Shown here: positions 33,798-47,675 of the stretch, piece after piece
How positions within the stretch are numbered: position 1 is the stretch's first letter
Layout: each line of letters begins with the position of its first letter
NCBI RefSeq assembly: GCF_001039355.2
Contig: NW_019776007.1
Span: 1 to 50,767, forward strand
Direction: 5' to 3'
Source: Lingula anatina
Taxonomy: Eukaryota; Brachiopoda; Lingulata; Lingulida; Lingulidae
DNA: 50,767 nucleotides
Notes under the pieces: generated by a model
What the model was told of the DNA's origin: nothing
The model's input: the letters and a program-made list of their open reading frames with translations, nothing else
The model's database searches: none
Position numbers and translations under genes: made by a program

Positions 33798-36700
33798 TCA
33801 ACTCAGTTTTTTCTGCAGCCAGGTAACAGTGGCATCCTGGCAGTTCTTGATCCAGAAGATATTAGCTTTAATACTTTCAAGTGCTTGCTTTGATGCAACT
33901 TCACCAGTCCCCAGTTTCTCTGCATTAGCTTTAAAGAAGTTTTTCAACTGTAAAAGATATTTAAAAAAATTGAAGTGACTAACATGGAAGAATTTTAATG
34001 AAATTATCAGCTTTTCAAGGGGAAATAAAAAGTCGCAAATATTAGATTGAATCCAGGTCTCATAGTATTTTCTTAAGTTTATTTTATTTTTCTTTAAATT
34101 TTGCCTTGACAGGGCTCCTTCCATGCTCTTGGGAGTATATCTCTAGTTTCTAACACAATTTGCAGGCATTTAGCAGAAATCAAGGATGGACTAACCTACA
34201 GTAAAAACCGAGTACTACCCACCTGCACATAGTCCCTCTGAGTATGGAGAGTCTGGGTTGTTTTCTCTATTAAACGACCTATCTCAAATGAGCCCTCACC
34301 ATACCTGTATAATATACAAACATCATGTGCAGATACATATTTCAAGATACAAACAGGTATTTTAATTTTTGTATAAAAAATGAATAAAACATCATAAACT
34401 GTGTATGGTTTTGTACTTTTACAAAAAGGATAACCATTCAAAAGGACCTTTCTTGTTTGAAATGTCTGTGTCTGAAAAAGGATAATTTTGCACTGAAGCA
34501 TGTTTTCACAAAATAAGAGTCTGAACCACAAATAAAACTTGCCTGTATATATTTCTAGTTTTGAATATACTTCCAATTCACATAAAAACCAGAATAATAT
34601 CTACCTCTCATATATGATATCCCAATTCTGTTTCACATAAGCCAGTACAAGAGCAGTGGCAGCATGATTTCTTGACATTCCAGCTAACACTTGAATTGCA
34701 CTCTGTTTCTTTATCTTTGTTGGGTCCAAAGCATACTGAAGATACCTGAAAATTTTTTTCTTCAATATTAACGTGTTCAATTCATCTTTAGCTAGAAATA
34801 ATCACACCCGAATTAGCAAAATAAGAAACCATTACTTGATATAATAATAAATTGCACTCTTGCTGATGTCCAATTAAATTAATCAGCTCCGAGATAAAAA
34901 ATGACCATGAACATAGAATTACACCAGTATTATATACCACATGAAAATAATTCAAAATAAAAATCAGTAATTAAATTTTTAGATGAAAATATCAAATTTC
35001 ATTTAAGTTCTTAAATCTCATATCAATACCTAGAAAGCTTATCAATATTCTTGGTAAAGGTCATAGCTATAAGAAGTTTTTTCTTCTCAGCATCATTGGA
35101 CTCGGCAAGGTACTTTTTCCAGCAGAAGTCCCATTCTCGTTCTCCACCTTTACTAACCCCCGCCTTGTACACTATGGACCTGTAGTCTGCCCGTATTCTA
35201 GAAAATGAAAGAGCATATAATAAGATCAATCTCTATGGCATAATACACAAAATGTTGATAAAATGCATGTAGACAGAAAACTGGCAAATGTACATACAGT
35301 TGACTTTAAAACAGTATTAAAACTTATTTAACAAACATTTGGGAACCATTATCTTGTGTTAAAGTCTAATGCCAACAGGCATATATTCACTTCATAACAA
35401 ACAAATCAACATCTTTGCAGGAAAATAATTTCCTACTGTCAAATTCAAACATTCCATTTAAAAACTGTATTAAAACGCATGTTCTTAGAATGTTCTTAGG
35501 CTTAGAGCTAAACCACTGTACTTCATTTTCGCCTACCAAACATTTGGCATAATCATTTACACAGACTGTCTGCTATGCCACTGCTTGCTTGTATAATGAC
35601 CTAATTTTGGAAATATATGGTCATTCTCAAAATATGTACATCCAAAGCAACTCTCTAATAGACAAAAAGATGCAACTTACGGTTTATCTCTCAACATCCA
35701 GTCATTGAACATTTTCATTGCTCTGCTGACTGTCTCATTATGTCCAAGTTCTACAGCTAAGCTGAGAATCTTGAGGCGCATTAAACTGAAATATATCATA
35801 ATTATATCTAATACCAGTTTTAATCATAGCATATAATTTTGTTCATTTTGTTTACAAAGCTAACCTTCTGATCAAACTTAAATATCAAATAACATATTAT
35901 CATAATCATTTTATCATAATTAATTCCAAATACTAGATGAAAAGCCACTTTTTCATAATCACTAGTATTCTACAATTACAAAAAGATATTAGCAGAGCAA
36001 CAAACATTACCAAAAATACAACCATCACTGTTTATACGTCTATATTAAGCTAATTAAAAGAACAACTGGTGGTCATAGTACTGAATTACATATCACAGTA
36101 ACAGTGTTGTTGCCCTCCCTTCTCTTTGTTAGCCAAACTTGAAAAATGTGCGAGTCAGTCACAGTTGGCCAAACGTCAGTCAATATCTGAAATGCCCTTT
36201 AGAGAGTTCTCACAAACCATCTGTTTTGATTTCTCACTAAGAGCCCTCACATATGGTAGAGTGAAACAAATCGGCTTTCAATAGATATTTGCCCAGGTTG
36301 GTTGCAAGCTAACACATACTAAGTTTATAATGTACAAATCATTGGTACATTGTGAATTCTCAGCATATAATTCATAAAATGTTAATCACAATACAAATAA
36401 TTATGATTCCATCATGCAGTTTAATTATAATAAAGGCATGGTCTTACTTTGCCAAATGTCCTTCATTAGGCTGTCTCTCCCAACCAAGTCTCTTTATTTG
36501 AGGGTCCATCAGTGACAACATATACTTCTAAAATCAAATTCAATAATCAAGTTAAATACTGAATTGAAATATTTGCAGGTGAGGTGTAAATACTAGGCTG
36601 AACTCAAATAATATTATGAATATATGTCATTGATATCCAATAAAATGAAGTATCCATGGCCTCTAAAAGCAACTTAGTATATACTATGAAAAAGAAATCG

Positions 36701-38994
36701 GAATCATATATTACATGCAACATAATTAACATAATACCACTAAAAATATTTTTATCACTCAACTTTCAGAGAATTGAAGAGTAAGAATAAAATTAATCTG
36801 ACCTTGTACAGATTAAAAGCCTGTTCATTTCCCCAGAGCATGTCATAGAGATAGAGCATGTTGGACAGGGTGACTCCCCATGGCACGAACTCATTTTCAC
36901 CCCGTAAATACTGGGTCATTTCAAGAGCAGTGGTGATGTTTACCAGATTTGCTCTGAACAGAAAACATTAAATAAATTAACAAAATACCAACTCCCTGAT
37001 GATGAAATGAAACTGTGATGAAACTGTTATTCTTTTGTACATACATATGATATTTACAATTAAAGTTTGCAAACTCACACTGTAATTAGATGTTTCAGTG
37101 AAGCTATAAGACATTTGATGATTATAAAGATTTATCAGTAGTGACTACTGATTATATGATTACAAATCAAAACATTATTATTCATTTACTGATATTTTAC
37201 TAGAAAACAAAATGTTATACATAAATCTGACACAAAAATTTAAGAAAGGCCCATAAATGTTTGAAAATAATGTAATATTTGAGTACCTTGCCAAATTAAA
37301 GGCATCCTCTAACAAGCCTGCCCTATCAGCAGTGGGGAGAGCCTGAAAAGAAAAAACAAATACTTAAGGTACTGTTTTTATAAATACATGGATCGCATCT
37401 CAATTATTTATTATTCTTGAATTTTATAATTTCATTTGTAGCTTTTCCAGTTAACTTACTTGATTTTGATCTAGGTTGAATGCTGTGTAAAATAATCAGC
37501 TAGAAATAGCAAAACTAATGAAAACAGAGCTTTATCCAGTTTCTTGACAAAATCATTATGAAAAAAAAAAAAAAAAAAAAAAACACAGATTAAGAGGAGT
37601 TCAAATTCTTTGCATTGTTCTGTTATTCACTGGTAATAACTATTAACAGTGTCAGTGAGGATTATCTGAGGTAACCCAAAGTGTTGCAGCTTAGGGTAAA
37701 ATTTCACAGGCTTCAGTGGAATGCGAGCTCAGAAATAATGGCAGACTAGACATTGTGGGGCAGCAGTAGGCTCCTATAGATTGAATTTAGTCTATTGCAT
37801 GACAGTGCAATTTGTATTGCTTTCTAAGCACACATGGTTATATATTCCCAGCACACATGGTTTTACCCTTGAAGCCAAAGACTGATAATTAATGTCACAC
37901 AATGCTGACAGCATCGTTTTAGGCTACATCGGATAATATCCCCAGTAAGTCAGTGTCTGAGTAGCTAGCACATCTGTGATATATCTTACTGTATAATTCT
38001 GCAGTAATATTCTAGTCAGCTGTGACCAGCCTTCCTCATCATAGTTGACTCTGTAAAACCCAGTCTGTTCATGATTCAACTTCAACCACCCTGGTCTGGT
38101 CAGGAGAGGGAGTACAACTGAGGAAGACAAGTAATAGATCTTAATTCTCAACATTCTGGATTAAACATTTATTTCATTTTCAAACGCTTTTTGGCATATT
38201 ACTTCTGAGAAATAACCATGAAAAATTCAAAAAACAAATTCAAGGCAAGGAATTCTATTAAATTTTATCACTATAATAATTTTAATACACAAATATTTCT
38301 TAATATCTAAAAAGTCCTAACATACAGTATGATCACATTCAGCAAAATGTCTGGCATATATTCATATCTCTTCAAGAGACTGGTTCAGAAACTTGTTCAC
38401 TAAATTTTAAAAGTTTTTACCACATCATGTAAATACTGTCACTGTGACTGTCACATACAGGTCTAATACAAATCAATCAATAAAGAAATCAAAAGCACAA
38501 ACCAGTGTCCTCTTCCTTCGTAAGCAGTTTTTTACTGATCTGTCCTTGAAAACTTATGGTTATAGGAATTTGCCAAATGTAGCTAAAAAACAAAACTCCA
38601 GTTACAAAAATAAACAAATGTTTTTATCAAAACCTGGCTTCAAATTAACAGTAAGATTTCTCAATGACTCATAGAGAATAATGACTAAGTGAATTAGAAG
38701 TCAGTACTCAAAATAACAAAAATCTCACATTAAATGAGAGAACAATAATACAGAATATTAAATTTATTTAAAAAGAACTCTCACCATAAAATGTATATCA
38801 GAAAACAATACATTTTTGATCCAACTCACTTGTATGGACTTTCCTTTTTCTTTGCTTTGGCCTTTGGATACAGCAGAAACCTTTCCTGAGACAAGATCAG
38901 CTGATTTCCTTTTCTGGTCACATGAACAACTGGATAACCCTTCTGATTGGTCCATGTGTTCATGACAGCCTCCACATCAACAGGGTGACTTACC

Positions 38995-39044
<50 letters not shown>

Positions 39045-42000
39045 GTAATTAGAGAAGCACTCAGAGAGCATGACCTCTGCTAAGACAAATAATGAACTAA
39101 TAACTGACCATTACTAAATTAATAATTAATAAATAATGGCCCATTTGTGAAAATTCTTGAAAATTACCTCAAAATCTGTCCATGACTTTATGGGTTATGT
39201 CTTCCACAGACAAACAGCAACAAAAACATGACCTCTTTGAGAGGTAATACTAATTTATAACCATAATGTAAATTCAGGTGATATAAAACAATTCCATAAG
39301 AAATTGATTTCTGTCACGTGCTCTTAAAATATCCACCTGTACTGTAAGTAGCCTGGCCAGTCATTTAGAAACCCACGTCTTCCTGTACATTTTAAAAGGA
39401 ATTATGGGTTCCAGGTACTTTTATTTGAGGGGTTTTATAGTTTAACTTTTCAAGGTCTGAACTTGAGGGGAAAATAAGTAGTTTTGAAGGATTTGTAGAC
39501 ATAAATAATATGACTTTGGGAAATTTTTTAACATGCACAGTATACATTCAAGCTTATTATGATCAATAGCTTAATTATCATCCCCCCCTCTCTTCTCCAT
39601 ACCAACCTCTGTCAGTTCATGCCACAAATCACTGGTTTCTGCATTCCCATACTGATACTTTTTCAGGTAAGCAGTGAGGCCTTTTCTCAACCTATCTCTA
39701 CCAATAAAACTGTCCAGCATGCGAATTATTGAAGCTCCCTAGAAATGAAATTATCACTGTAATTATATCAACCACCAGCAATGCATGGCATTGTTGATAA
39801 AATGCGTATTTAAAAAGACTTCCATTTATATATATAGCATTGTAGATATCAATTGACAAATAAACCATTCTGATATGCTTAAATGTGTGTCATAGTTAAA
39901 CGAAAATCTTTACACGGTTTTATGTAACTGTCAGTGACAAAGTAAACAATTAAACATGCAGATGTGAGCTTCAGACAATGCTAGTACAGTAGGGTTTACC
40001 AGCCTTGTTCCAGTATTAACAATATGTTCTTAGGCATTTCAACTGTCACAATTGTATTATCTTCACAAATCGTATGTACGGAAATACAATAAATCCGATT
40101 CAGTCTTTCATCCCAATGTAATTTTTTCCTTAGAAATAAATCATATGTTTGCAAATACATTAAATCTGATTCAGTCTTTCATCCCAGTTGTAATTTTTTT
40201 CCTTTGAAATAAAAATTCCTAGCTGTCATGACAGTGTTATTATTATTATCAAACCTTGCTGTATGTCACAGTGTCAAACATTTCTTCTGTCTGCTCTGCG
40301 CTGGTTACCTTGGCTGAGATTGGATGAGAGGAGCTCAGCGCATCACGCCCTAAAGCTATGCGGGCATCTTTTAAGAAAAACTGATCAAACTGGAATGATA
40401 CAACACACTGCAACATGAAATGTGTTTCATTACACATGACTTGTAGGAAAATGGTATGCTGTTTCTAAGGACTGAAAAAAAGAAAGGGGGGGGGATCATT
40501 AAAATGTATGTTAAAAATTGATGAACATCCAAGTATTTTATGTATTCGAAGCCTTATATAAACTGTAAGACAAGAGGGTTTGTGGGGGTTTGAAAGAACT
40601 ACCCTTATGGCTAGAAAAGGTCCATTCTAAACCAAACTTGAACTAGATTCCAAGCCTTTTATCAAGTTGCATCAACTAAGAATGTAAAAAAGTCCACATT
40701 TTCAGAAAAAGAATTCCTCCCACCCCATTTGAAATTACAGGCCTGTATATACTAAATCTGGATTAAAATAGACAAAATGTCTTAATCCCATAGTTGAAGC
40801 CATTTATCTACATTCAGTAAGGGATTAATTTTATGAAATTGGACTCAAAGGATTACCATGTGCCAACGTGAATTGTAATGGTCTGATCCTAAATACTCCA
40901 CAAAGGTAGCAAATCCTTCATTCAGCCACAGGTCATTCCACCACTTCATGGTGACTAGGTTTCCAAACCACTAAAAAGGAGAAATATAAAAATTGAAATT
41001 GAAATAAAAAAAGCCATTAAATTCTTTACTTAAAAGCAGAAATATAAATTATTCCACACAGAGTTAGGAAGTATTTCAAAACACTTTCTGAAACTGGTGT
41101 CTTACACCGCCAAAACTGGATACCTAAATATTTTTTCATATTTTGGAAAAAAAAAGAAAAATACATTTAAATTAGCATTTTAGGAGAAATATGAATATTA
41201 TGCAAAGAAGATAAAAGCTAACCTGGTGTGCCAGTTCATGTGCTATCACCACAGCCACCCACTCCTTATCACTGGAGTCAGACACTCCTTCCTCATACAA
41301 GATGGCTGTCATTCTGTAGGTGATCAAACCCCAGTTTTCCATTGCTCCTGCTGAAAAGTCTGGGATAGCTACCAGATCTTAAAATATAAGAATAGGAGGT
41401 TTAAATCTTTTCTTTTTATTTATTTGATGACTCAAACAACCCCCTAATATTGCCATTTGCTGTGACCTCGTAATATCAATAACATATCTCTATGTGAATG
41501 AACTGAAATATTAAATAGTTTAAATAATTGACTTCCCGTATTTTACTCATATTAGCTACTAAATATCTTCTAATTTTCTTTTAAAAAAAGCTGGCAAATA
41601 CTTAAATCAAAGTGATAACTTTTACTTCTCATCCAACAAATGTAGCCTGTACATATATACACTATAATAATATAATTATGATATTTGGTCTATGGAAAAG
41701 ACTGTATATTTCAAAGTTCTCAGTAAAAATTTAATAAATTACCTTGCTTTGGCAAAGGGAAAGCCACTCCAAAGAATTCCTCATAGTATGATAAGACCTT
41801 AGAGGCTACATCCAGAGCATACTCTGCCTGGGATATCAAATGAGGAGGGGCATACACAGAAACCTGAAGATGCGCAAATGTCAATATTGAAATATTTAAT
41901 ATAAGGATATTAAAACGCAACTGAAAAGGGTGCAGACATTTTATCATTTATTCTATTAAGAACTGTCACTTGCAAATTTGGGCACTGATAAGAATAAATA

Positions 42001-44613
42001 AGTCAATCAAATAAATTAAAATACTAGTAATTTATTAATTAAAATTTAAAAAGTAAAAGAACAAATGGGTCCATATAAAACAGTGAAATTGTCTGGTAGC
42101 CATTATATTAGTTTAACAAACTCTACAGCAAGTGAGCTGGATGCTAACTCACCTGAGTTCCACCAGTGGAATTTGCTGTGATTTTGGCAAAATCACATAC
42201 AATGAAGGCCACCAGATAGGAACTCATTTTTACAGATTCCTCAAAATGGTCCACCACCAGTCCATTAGCCAAAGTTTCGCTACTTTTCTTGGGCATGTTA
42301 AACAGGGAAACATTGTGCATACGGGGATCGCGAACCATCGAGAGAGAAAACTTGGCCTTGAAACTGGGTTCATCAAAACATGGGAAGGCTGCTCTTGCAT
42401 GTGCAGCTTCAAACTGTGTAGTGGCAAGGTATCTGAGGTATACAATTATGGTCAGAATAACTAATACACTGTTTATAAATTGACAAAAGATGACAATCAT
42501 TTTAAACATTTCAAATTGCTTCAACCTAAATATAATTAATTCACAAAGGTGACAGTACTAGATGTCAAGTTACTATATAGTACATCAAAGGTTGATAATA
42601 TTAACAATAAAAACACAGCCTTCCCCTAACATTAAGATAATCTGACATAAAATGATTTTTCCAAAAGAGAATTTATTCATATTCATCATCAACCACTGCA
42701 ATATAATATTTTAATTAATCAATTATTTAATCATGCATTATGTCTCAATCCAAAATATTATCCCTACTGAAAGTTAAGTCTAAATAAAAGTATTTACTGT
42801 TAAAGTATCACTGTATGCATGTGACACTGACAAGACATGTTTATTGTGACATTTTGCACCTTACCTGGTCTCCCCCTTGTCATTCTTGTATGAACTGTTG
42901 TACAATCCATACATTGTGTCCCTCAACAATCCACTAAACTCCATATGGAGCACATACTGCTGCTTTGCATTTAAAGCCTCAGAAAACTGAATGAAGTATT
43001 CTTTTTCATCTGGATCACTATCAGTCTTAATCACACCAAGTCTTTTTTTGCCATCTTTTGTGGTAAGTGTTATCTTTTCCTGTGAAATATTGAGATTCTG
43101 TGCATGTAGAACAATGTTATTTGTATTGCTTGTCACAGATACTGTTATGTTCACCCAACCACTGAATGTGAATGTTGTGAGATTGGGATGCATGTATAAA
43201 ACATAAGAGTCTGGTCTCACATCTGTGGAAAGTCTGGTGGAATTCCAATCCCCTACATTTTCTTTCTGTTGATTTGAGATTCCTGGTTTTTGATCGATCC
43301 TTGGTTGATAGAAAATAGAGAGTAGAGTGATGCACACCAGGAAAGTGAAGACAATTCCTCCTGTAGCAGCAACCTTGGTTCTGGTGCAACGACATCTTAA
43401 CTGGCGTACCGCTACACCATAGCTCACTCGCTTGTGGTGCTCTTCTTCCCCTAAAAATAGATAAACTCATGTTTAGGCACCAGCTACTATTGGAAATTTA
43501 CTTGTAAACACCCTGTTATGTCCCGTGCACAGTTATTCACCCCATTTCTCCCCTGCACAGTGACTACCCTGGACTGGAGAAATAATTTAAAACATAATTC
43601 TCCATTTAAAAACTTTACTCATCTATAAATAACACAATAGGCTAGTGACAAGTTTTTTACATTATCATTCAAAAACCATTTAAAGGGAGTAAAGGTGTGG
43701 GGGAAGTAACGATATGGGGGCAAGTAGATGCAGGTAACATCATGATTTTGCTAGGGGGAGTAATGATGTGAGAAAGTCTGTAACAATGTGGGGAAGTTAC
43801 TTGTAGTAACGAGCATAGACAGGTGACCCTCAAAATTTCACTTAATAATAACATTCAGTTATAATATCTTATTATTAAACAAATTAAATTTTTGATCAGA
43901 TTGGCAGTTTTGACACCAACTAAGCAAAAAGAAAAAAAATGAAACTTGCTCGATACAGAAAATGTCCAAGAGTGATCCCAACAGATAAAATATCTTCAAT
44001 TCCTAAGGTTTGCCGATACTTAGAATCTGAGAGTAAATTATATTAAATTGAATGCAGCAACTTGCCTATAGATAATAAAATCTTGTATGAATGTTGTTAG
44101 AACAAAACAATAAAGAGCATTCATATTTCACATTCTAGAAATTGGCTTAACATTTCACGTATATTATTTATATAAAAAAGATTGAATTACTGATAAAATG
44201 GATAAAATGTACCCAACAGCTACAAAAAAATGGGTTTAACTGTCTGCAGGAAGCAGCAATGACCCCTTTTTCTGTATAAACAAGCAGACATCATATGTTT
44301 GATCAATAATTAAATTCATTCACAAAACATTCTTCAAAGGGACTTTTATATTCAGTTAATGTCAATTTTTTTATGATTTACAGCATCAAAGGCCCAACAA
44401 AATACATAAAATATATAGATTGATAAATAATCAAGCCATGTTTCATTTATACAATCCAGAGAAAATAACCCTCAGACTCTAATTATTTTAATGTCCTATT
44501 TTACCTTAACTATTTATTCTCTGTCAGTTTACCTTGTGACTGTTCATTCTTCATATTCATCTTAACCTCTAATCATCTTCTCTTTGTAGACAGACAANAA
44601 AATTCTGATTGAA

Positions 44614-44665
<52 letters not shown>

Positions 44666-44742
44666 GAAAGAAAATTACCTTCCAAAACTACCCACTGAGT
44701 ATCATCATTTGTGTACAGTATGTTAGTGATAACACTGGCCAT
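33798..44742 (-). CDS. M1 zinc aminopeptidase, type II membrane protein (ANPEP/ENPEP-like, 19 coding exons)
   Basis: Coding exons in transcript order: 44742-44679, 43450-42865, 42432-42153, 41863-41743, 41377-41223, 40970-40857, 40407-40255, 39738-39607, 38993-38830, 38582-38503, 38117-37990, 37342-37287, 36953-36803, 36527-36448, 35785-35681, 35197-35030, 34745-34605, 34304-34223, 33947-33798. Phases agree throughout and the product is 969 aa, normal for the family. It removes N-terminal residues from extracellular peptides. A cytoplasmic tail (1-47) precedes a membrane anchor (48-69) and several N-glycosylation motifs. Key residues are GAMEN (361-365), HELAH (397-401) with Glu420 as third zinc ligand (NEGFATF), and Tyr489 as transition-state tyrosine ([11 protein letters not shown]). 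The ERAP1_C-like domain fills the C-terminal third. After [12 protein letters not shown] the usual Glu is Met. Kozak GGCACCATGG supports the start. GAMEN argues against a TRHDE-type enzyme; the exact orthologue is undecided. Confidence 0.92.
37561..37583. repeat. Poly(A) tract in aminopeptidase intron 11
   Basis: A run of 23 A on the + strand (poly(T) in the transcript). No retrotransposed body is recognisable next to it. Confidence 0.9.
38995..39045. repeat. (TAA)n microsatellite abutting an exon
   Basis: About 16 TAA units (ATT in the transcript) run directly into the acceptor of aminopeptidase exon 9, so that intron ends in ATTATTATTAG with no ordinary pyrimidine tract. Confidence 0.9.
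39048..39250. repeat. Decayed SINE-like repeat, copy C
   Basis: It starts ATTAGAGAAGCACTCAGAGAG and ends CTCTTTGAGAGGTAATA, with CAAAATCTGTCCATGAC and ACAGACAAACAG inside. It is recognisable against 4937-5190 and 21,727-22,000 but shorter and diverged. It lies in aminopeptidase intron 8, next to the (TAA)n tract, which may have grown from its tail. Confidence 0.6.
44621..44661. repeat. (GA)n microsatellite at the start of aminopeptidase intron 1
   Basis: About 20 GA units, read as CT in the transcript, beginning about 17 bases inside intron 1 (donor at 44,679/44,678). An unresolved base (N) lies at 44,598. Confidence 0.95.
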
Positions 44743-47635
44743 GGTGCCAGCACCAGTGCACGTATTCAATCAAGCCTTCTCTCTCCAAGCCCTCGCGAAC
44801 AAGTCCAATTGCAAGCTTTAACTAAAGATAACCCTGCTTGCATGCAATGACATTTACATATGAACAGCCACAAAATGTCTTCTCAGGCAATGATTTCTGT
44901 GCTCTGCATTAGAGGAAACGGGAAATACATCATAGACTGATGCACAAAACTGGTTTCGTGTAGATATTCCTCCTCTTATGATGTTGAATTCAGCATCTTT
45001 TGACCTTGCTCTCTCCTTCGAACTGCATAATAGGCAAAGATTTCTTGGAAAATTCAGCAATTGCTGACTGCTTTCATTGAATTTCCCTCGTGTGCATGTA
45101 ACGGTGTATTGCAATAAACATGAAGCCACCAAGAGCAAATACTAAAAGTCTGCTTTATTCCCATCAAATATTGCACAGTGTGAAACATTTCACTGACATG
45201 TTAGATATACAACTGTGATCAATAGTCTATCATAATGATTAAATATGACTAATATTTATTAGTTTCCATCCTCATGAACAGCAGAGTGGTAGCATGCGTT
45301 TCCAAGGCAACATTTTCCTATAATCTTCATCTTTACATTTTCATACATATCCACGATATAAGTGCACACATGTGCAGTTTTGAAAATGGAAAAGCAGGGG
45401 TGCACTGGAAACTAACCTCAGGATAAAGAATTAGCAGTACATCACATTTCCTTAACTCAAATTGAAACACATTTTACTTGAAATTATTGATTGATCTTGA
45501 TCTTGGTAACGAGCACTAAAAGATCTAATGGTAGAAGTCTTCCAGGTCATTGGAGACCCATAAATAAGATCAGAGACTCTATGATTACAGCTTGATGCAC
45601 TAAGGTTATGTGTACCAATAATGCTAAAGCAATTCTGATCATCAATCTGCTTAGCACTTCAAACATATTAGTGACTGAGCTTTAATCATTGTGTCTCATG
45701 CATGTATAATTTATAGATACTGGTACCCCAGCACTCCAAAGTGTATTTAATTAGAATGTGGGATAATGATGCATCAGCTAATTTACAAAAATTAAATTAA
45801 ATTAAATTTGCAACATACCTATAGAAAAGTTTGCTGAATTACTATAAGAGGCTTTTCGCTGTTAGAAATGAATTGTAGGTCAAACATACACTAGCTTTAG
45901 ATGGATAGATAGAAAGATAGATAGATACCTAAAACCCTACATTAGAACTCTTATAAAACTTGACATCTATAACTGCATGCTATGCAATTTCAAATATTGG
46001 TATACGCTTTTTGGTACTTTTTTGCTGGTCCTGTCAAAAGTGAAATAGAGCATTAAACAATTTAGATTAAGGCAATTCAGATTTAGACCCAAAAATAAAA
46101 ATAAAAAGTGGAGCATGAAACTTTGTCATTTAGACAAGTTCTGGTGTATATCAAATTACCATCAACAAGGGCCACCAATAATTATGTACATTTTTTTCCA
46201 CAAAAAAGTTCCATCAATTTATCCAGAGACAAGAAAAATCAATCTGTGGCCTTGGTAGAGGGTAATATCAAATATCAATTCACATTTTAGTGGACCCAGA
46301 TGACTGCAAGCACGTCAGTCAGGAATTTTTAAACATTTTCTCTAGCTATCCTAAAAAACCTGCAAAATACTGTCAAAATCACTATAACCCAAAAATTAGT
46401 TCTTATTGGATATTTTGTTGAACAGATCAAGTTAGTGGTGGTTACCTATGCATCCATTTTTTTTCAGCTGGCAATACTTAGGGCTCCATATACAAAATAA
46501 AAACCAATAGATTTTTTAAAAAAATCATAATTCATGTCTTCCATCAAACCTCATGGCTGAATAAAAATTTCAAAAGAAAATCAACATGACATACCAACAA
46601 TGCATGTTCGGGATCCATATTCTTGATTTTGATGAGAAGTTAGCATCCTGTATCACTACACCTGTGATTGCAACTGGTTAAAGGAGACAACAGGCAACAT
46701 TCTTATTTAAGTGGGTAAAACGCAAAACATAGGTATGGTATGGTAGTTACTGAAAATATTTGCACAGCAAAAATAAATAAAACCAAATGCTGTTTTGCAC
46801 AATAGATGCACTGAAAAACAGGTAAATAAATACATGTTAATTACCATTCCCCCATTTTCAGTAGTCCACAGATCAGTGTCTTATTATCTGAATAAATAAT
46901 TCATTTTTTTTCTTAATAATTTCTGCAAAGAACACTAGACCTTCCTCTATATTTCAGTTCAAGAACTTAATCTGACAAATGTGCACACACATGTGATTTA
47001 TCATCCAAATTGTTTCCTGGTAGAAAACAAGATCATCAAATTTGATGTGCTTGTCAGTGCAAACTTTAAGTAAAAATATAATTTTATTTGTCTCCATATC
47101 TACCTCACAAGCATAAGATCAGGACCTTTTTTTATTTCAAGTTTTAAAATATGGTGGAATACATTTTTTTGTCTGTTGTAATCAGACCAAACGATGACAT
47201 GCCTCATAGGTAGAAAACATGTTTTAATTAGTCCCAAGAAACACAAATCACTTACTTTTTTTACCAGTTTCAAGAATTCTTTGAGGCCATTGTTGGTCAA
47301 TGTACCTATTTTTGTGAAAAAGTTGATTGCTTGAACAAATGATAAAATATAATGAAAGGCACTTTTCAAAACAGGGAGTTGCTTCTATTGAAATTCCTGC
47401 CAAATCTTTATCAAGGGATAGAAATTAATATCTCCAAAAATGACCTATAAAAAAACTTACTGTACATGTGGAGAAAGGATGAAAAGGTTAATATCACTTA
47501 TAGGAAAACCAAGGGAAAGAAAACAAATTCCTTATTGTTTAAAGGAAACAGGATGTAGTCAAAAATGATAAACATCGATGGTAGTATAGCATGCAACACA
47601 ACACAACTCACAACAAAGTTTTCAACAGTTCAGAA

Positions 47636-47638
<3 letters not shown>
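44743..47638. other. 5' flank of the aminopeptidase, no gene seen
   Basis: Bases 44,743-45,150 (minus strand) are the likely leader and proximal promoter. They are slightly richer in CpG and GC than what follows, and no clear TATA box is placed. Farther out the DNA is AT-rich and CpG-poor, with a short GATA run at 45,903-45,928. Short open frames lack any support. Confidence 0.5.

Positions 47639-47674
<36 letters not shown>
47639..47674. repeat. (GT)n microsatellite
   Basis: 18 GT units, followed closely by a G-rich stretch (47,696-47,765). Confidence 0.95.

Positions 47675-47675
<1 letters not shown>

Noticed and set aside
33471-33978. Open frames on the + strand next to the aminopeptidase 3' end.
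   Set aside because: They overlap the duplication-border segment or run antisense to aminopeptidase exon 19, and show no domain.
29315-44598. Two isolated N bases (29,315 and 44,598).
   Set aside because: They are assembly ambiguities next to a retrotransposon frame break and a microsatellite, not biological features; neither lies in a called coding exon.
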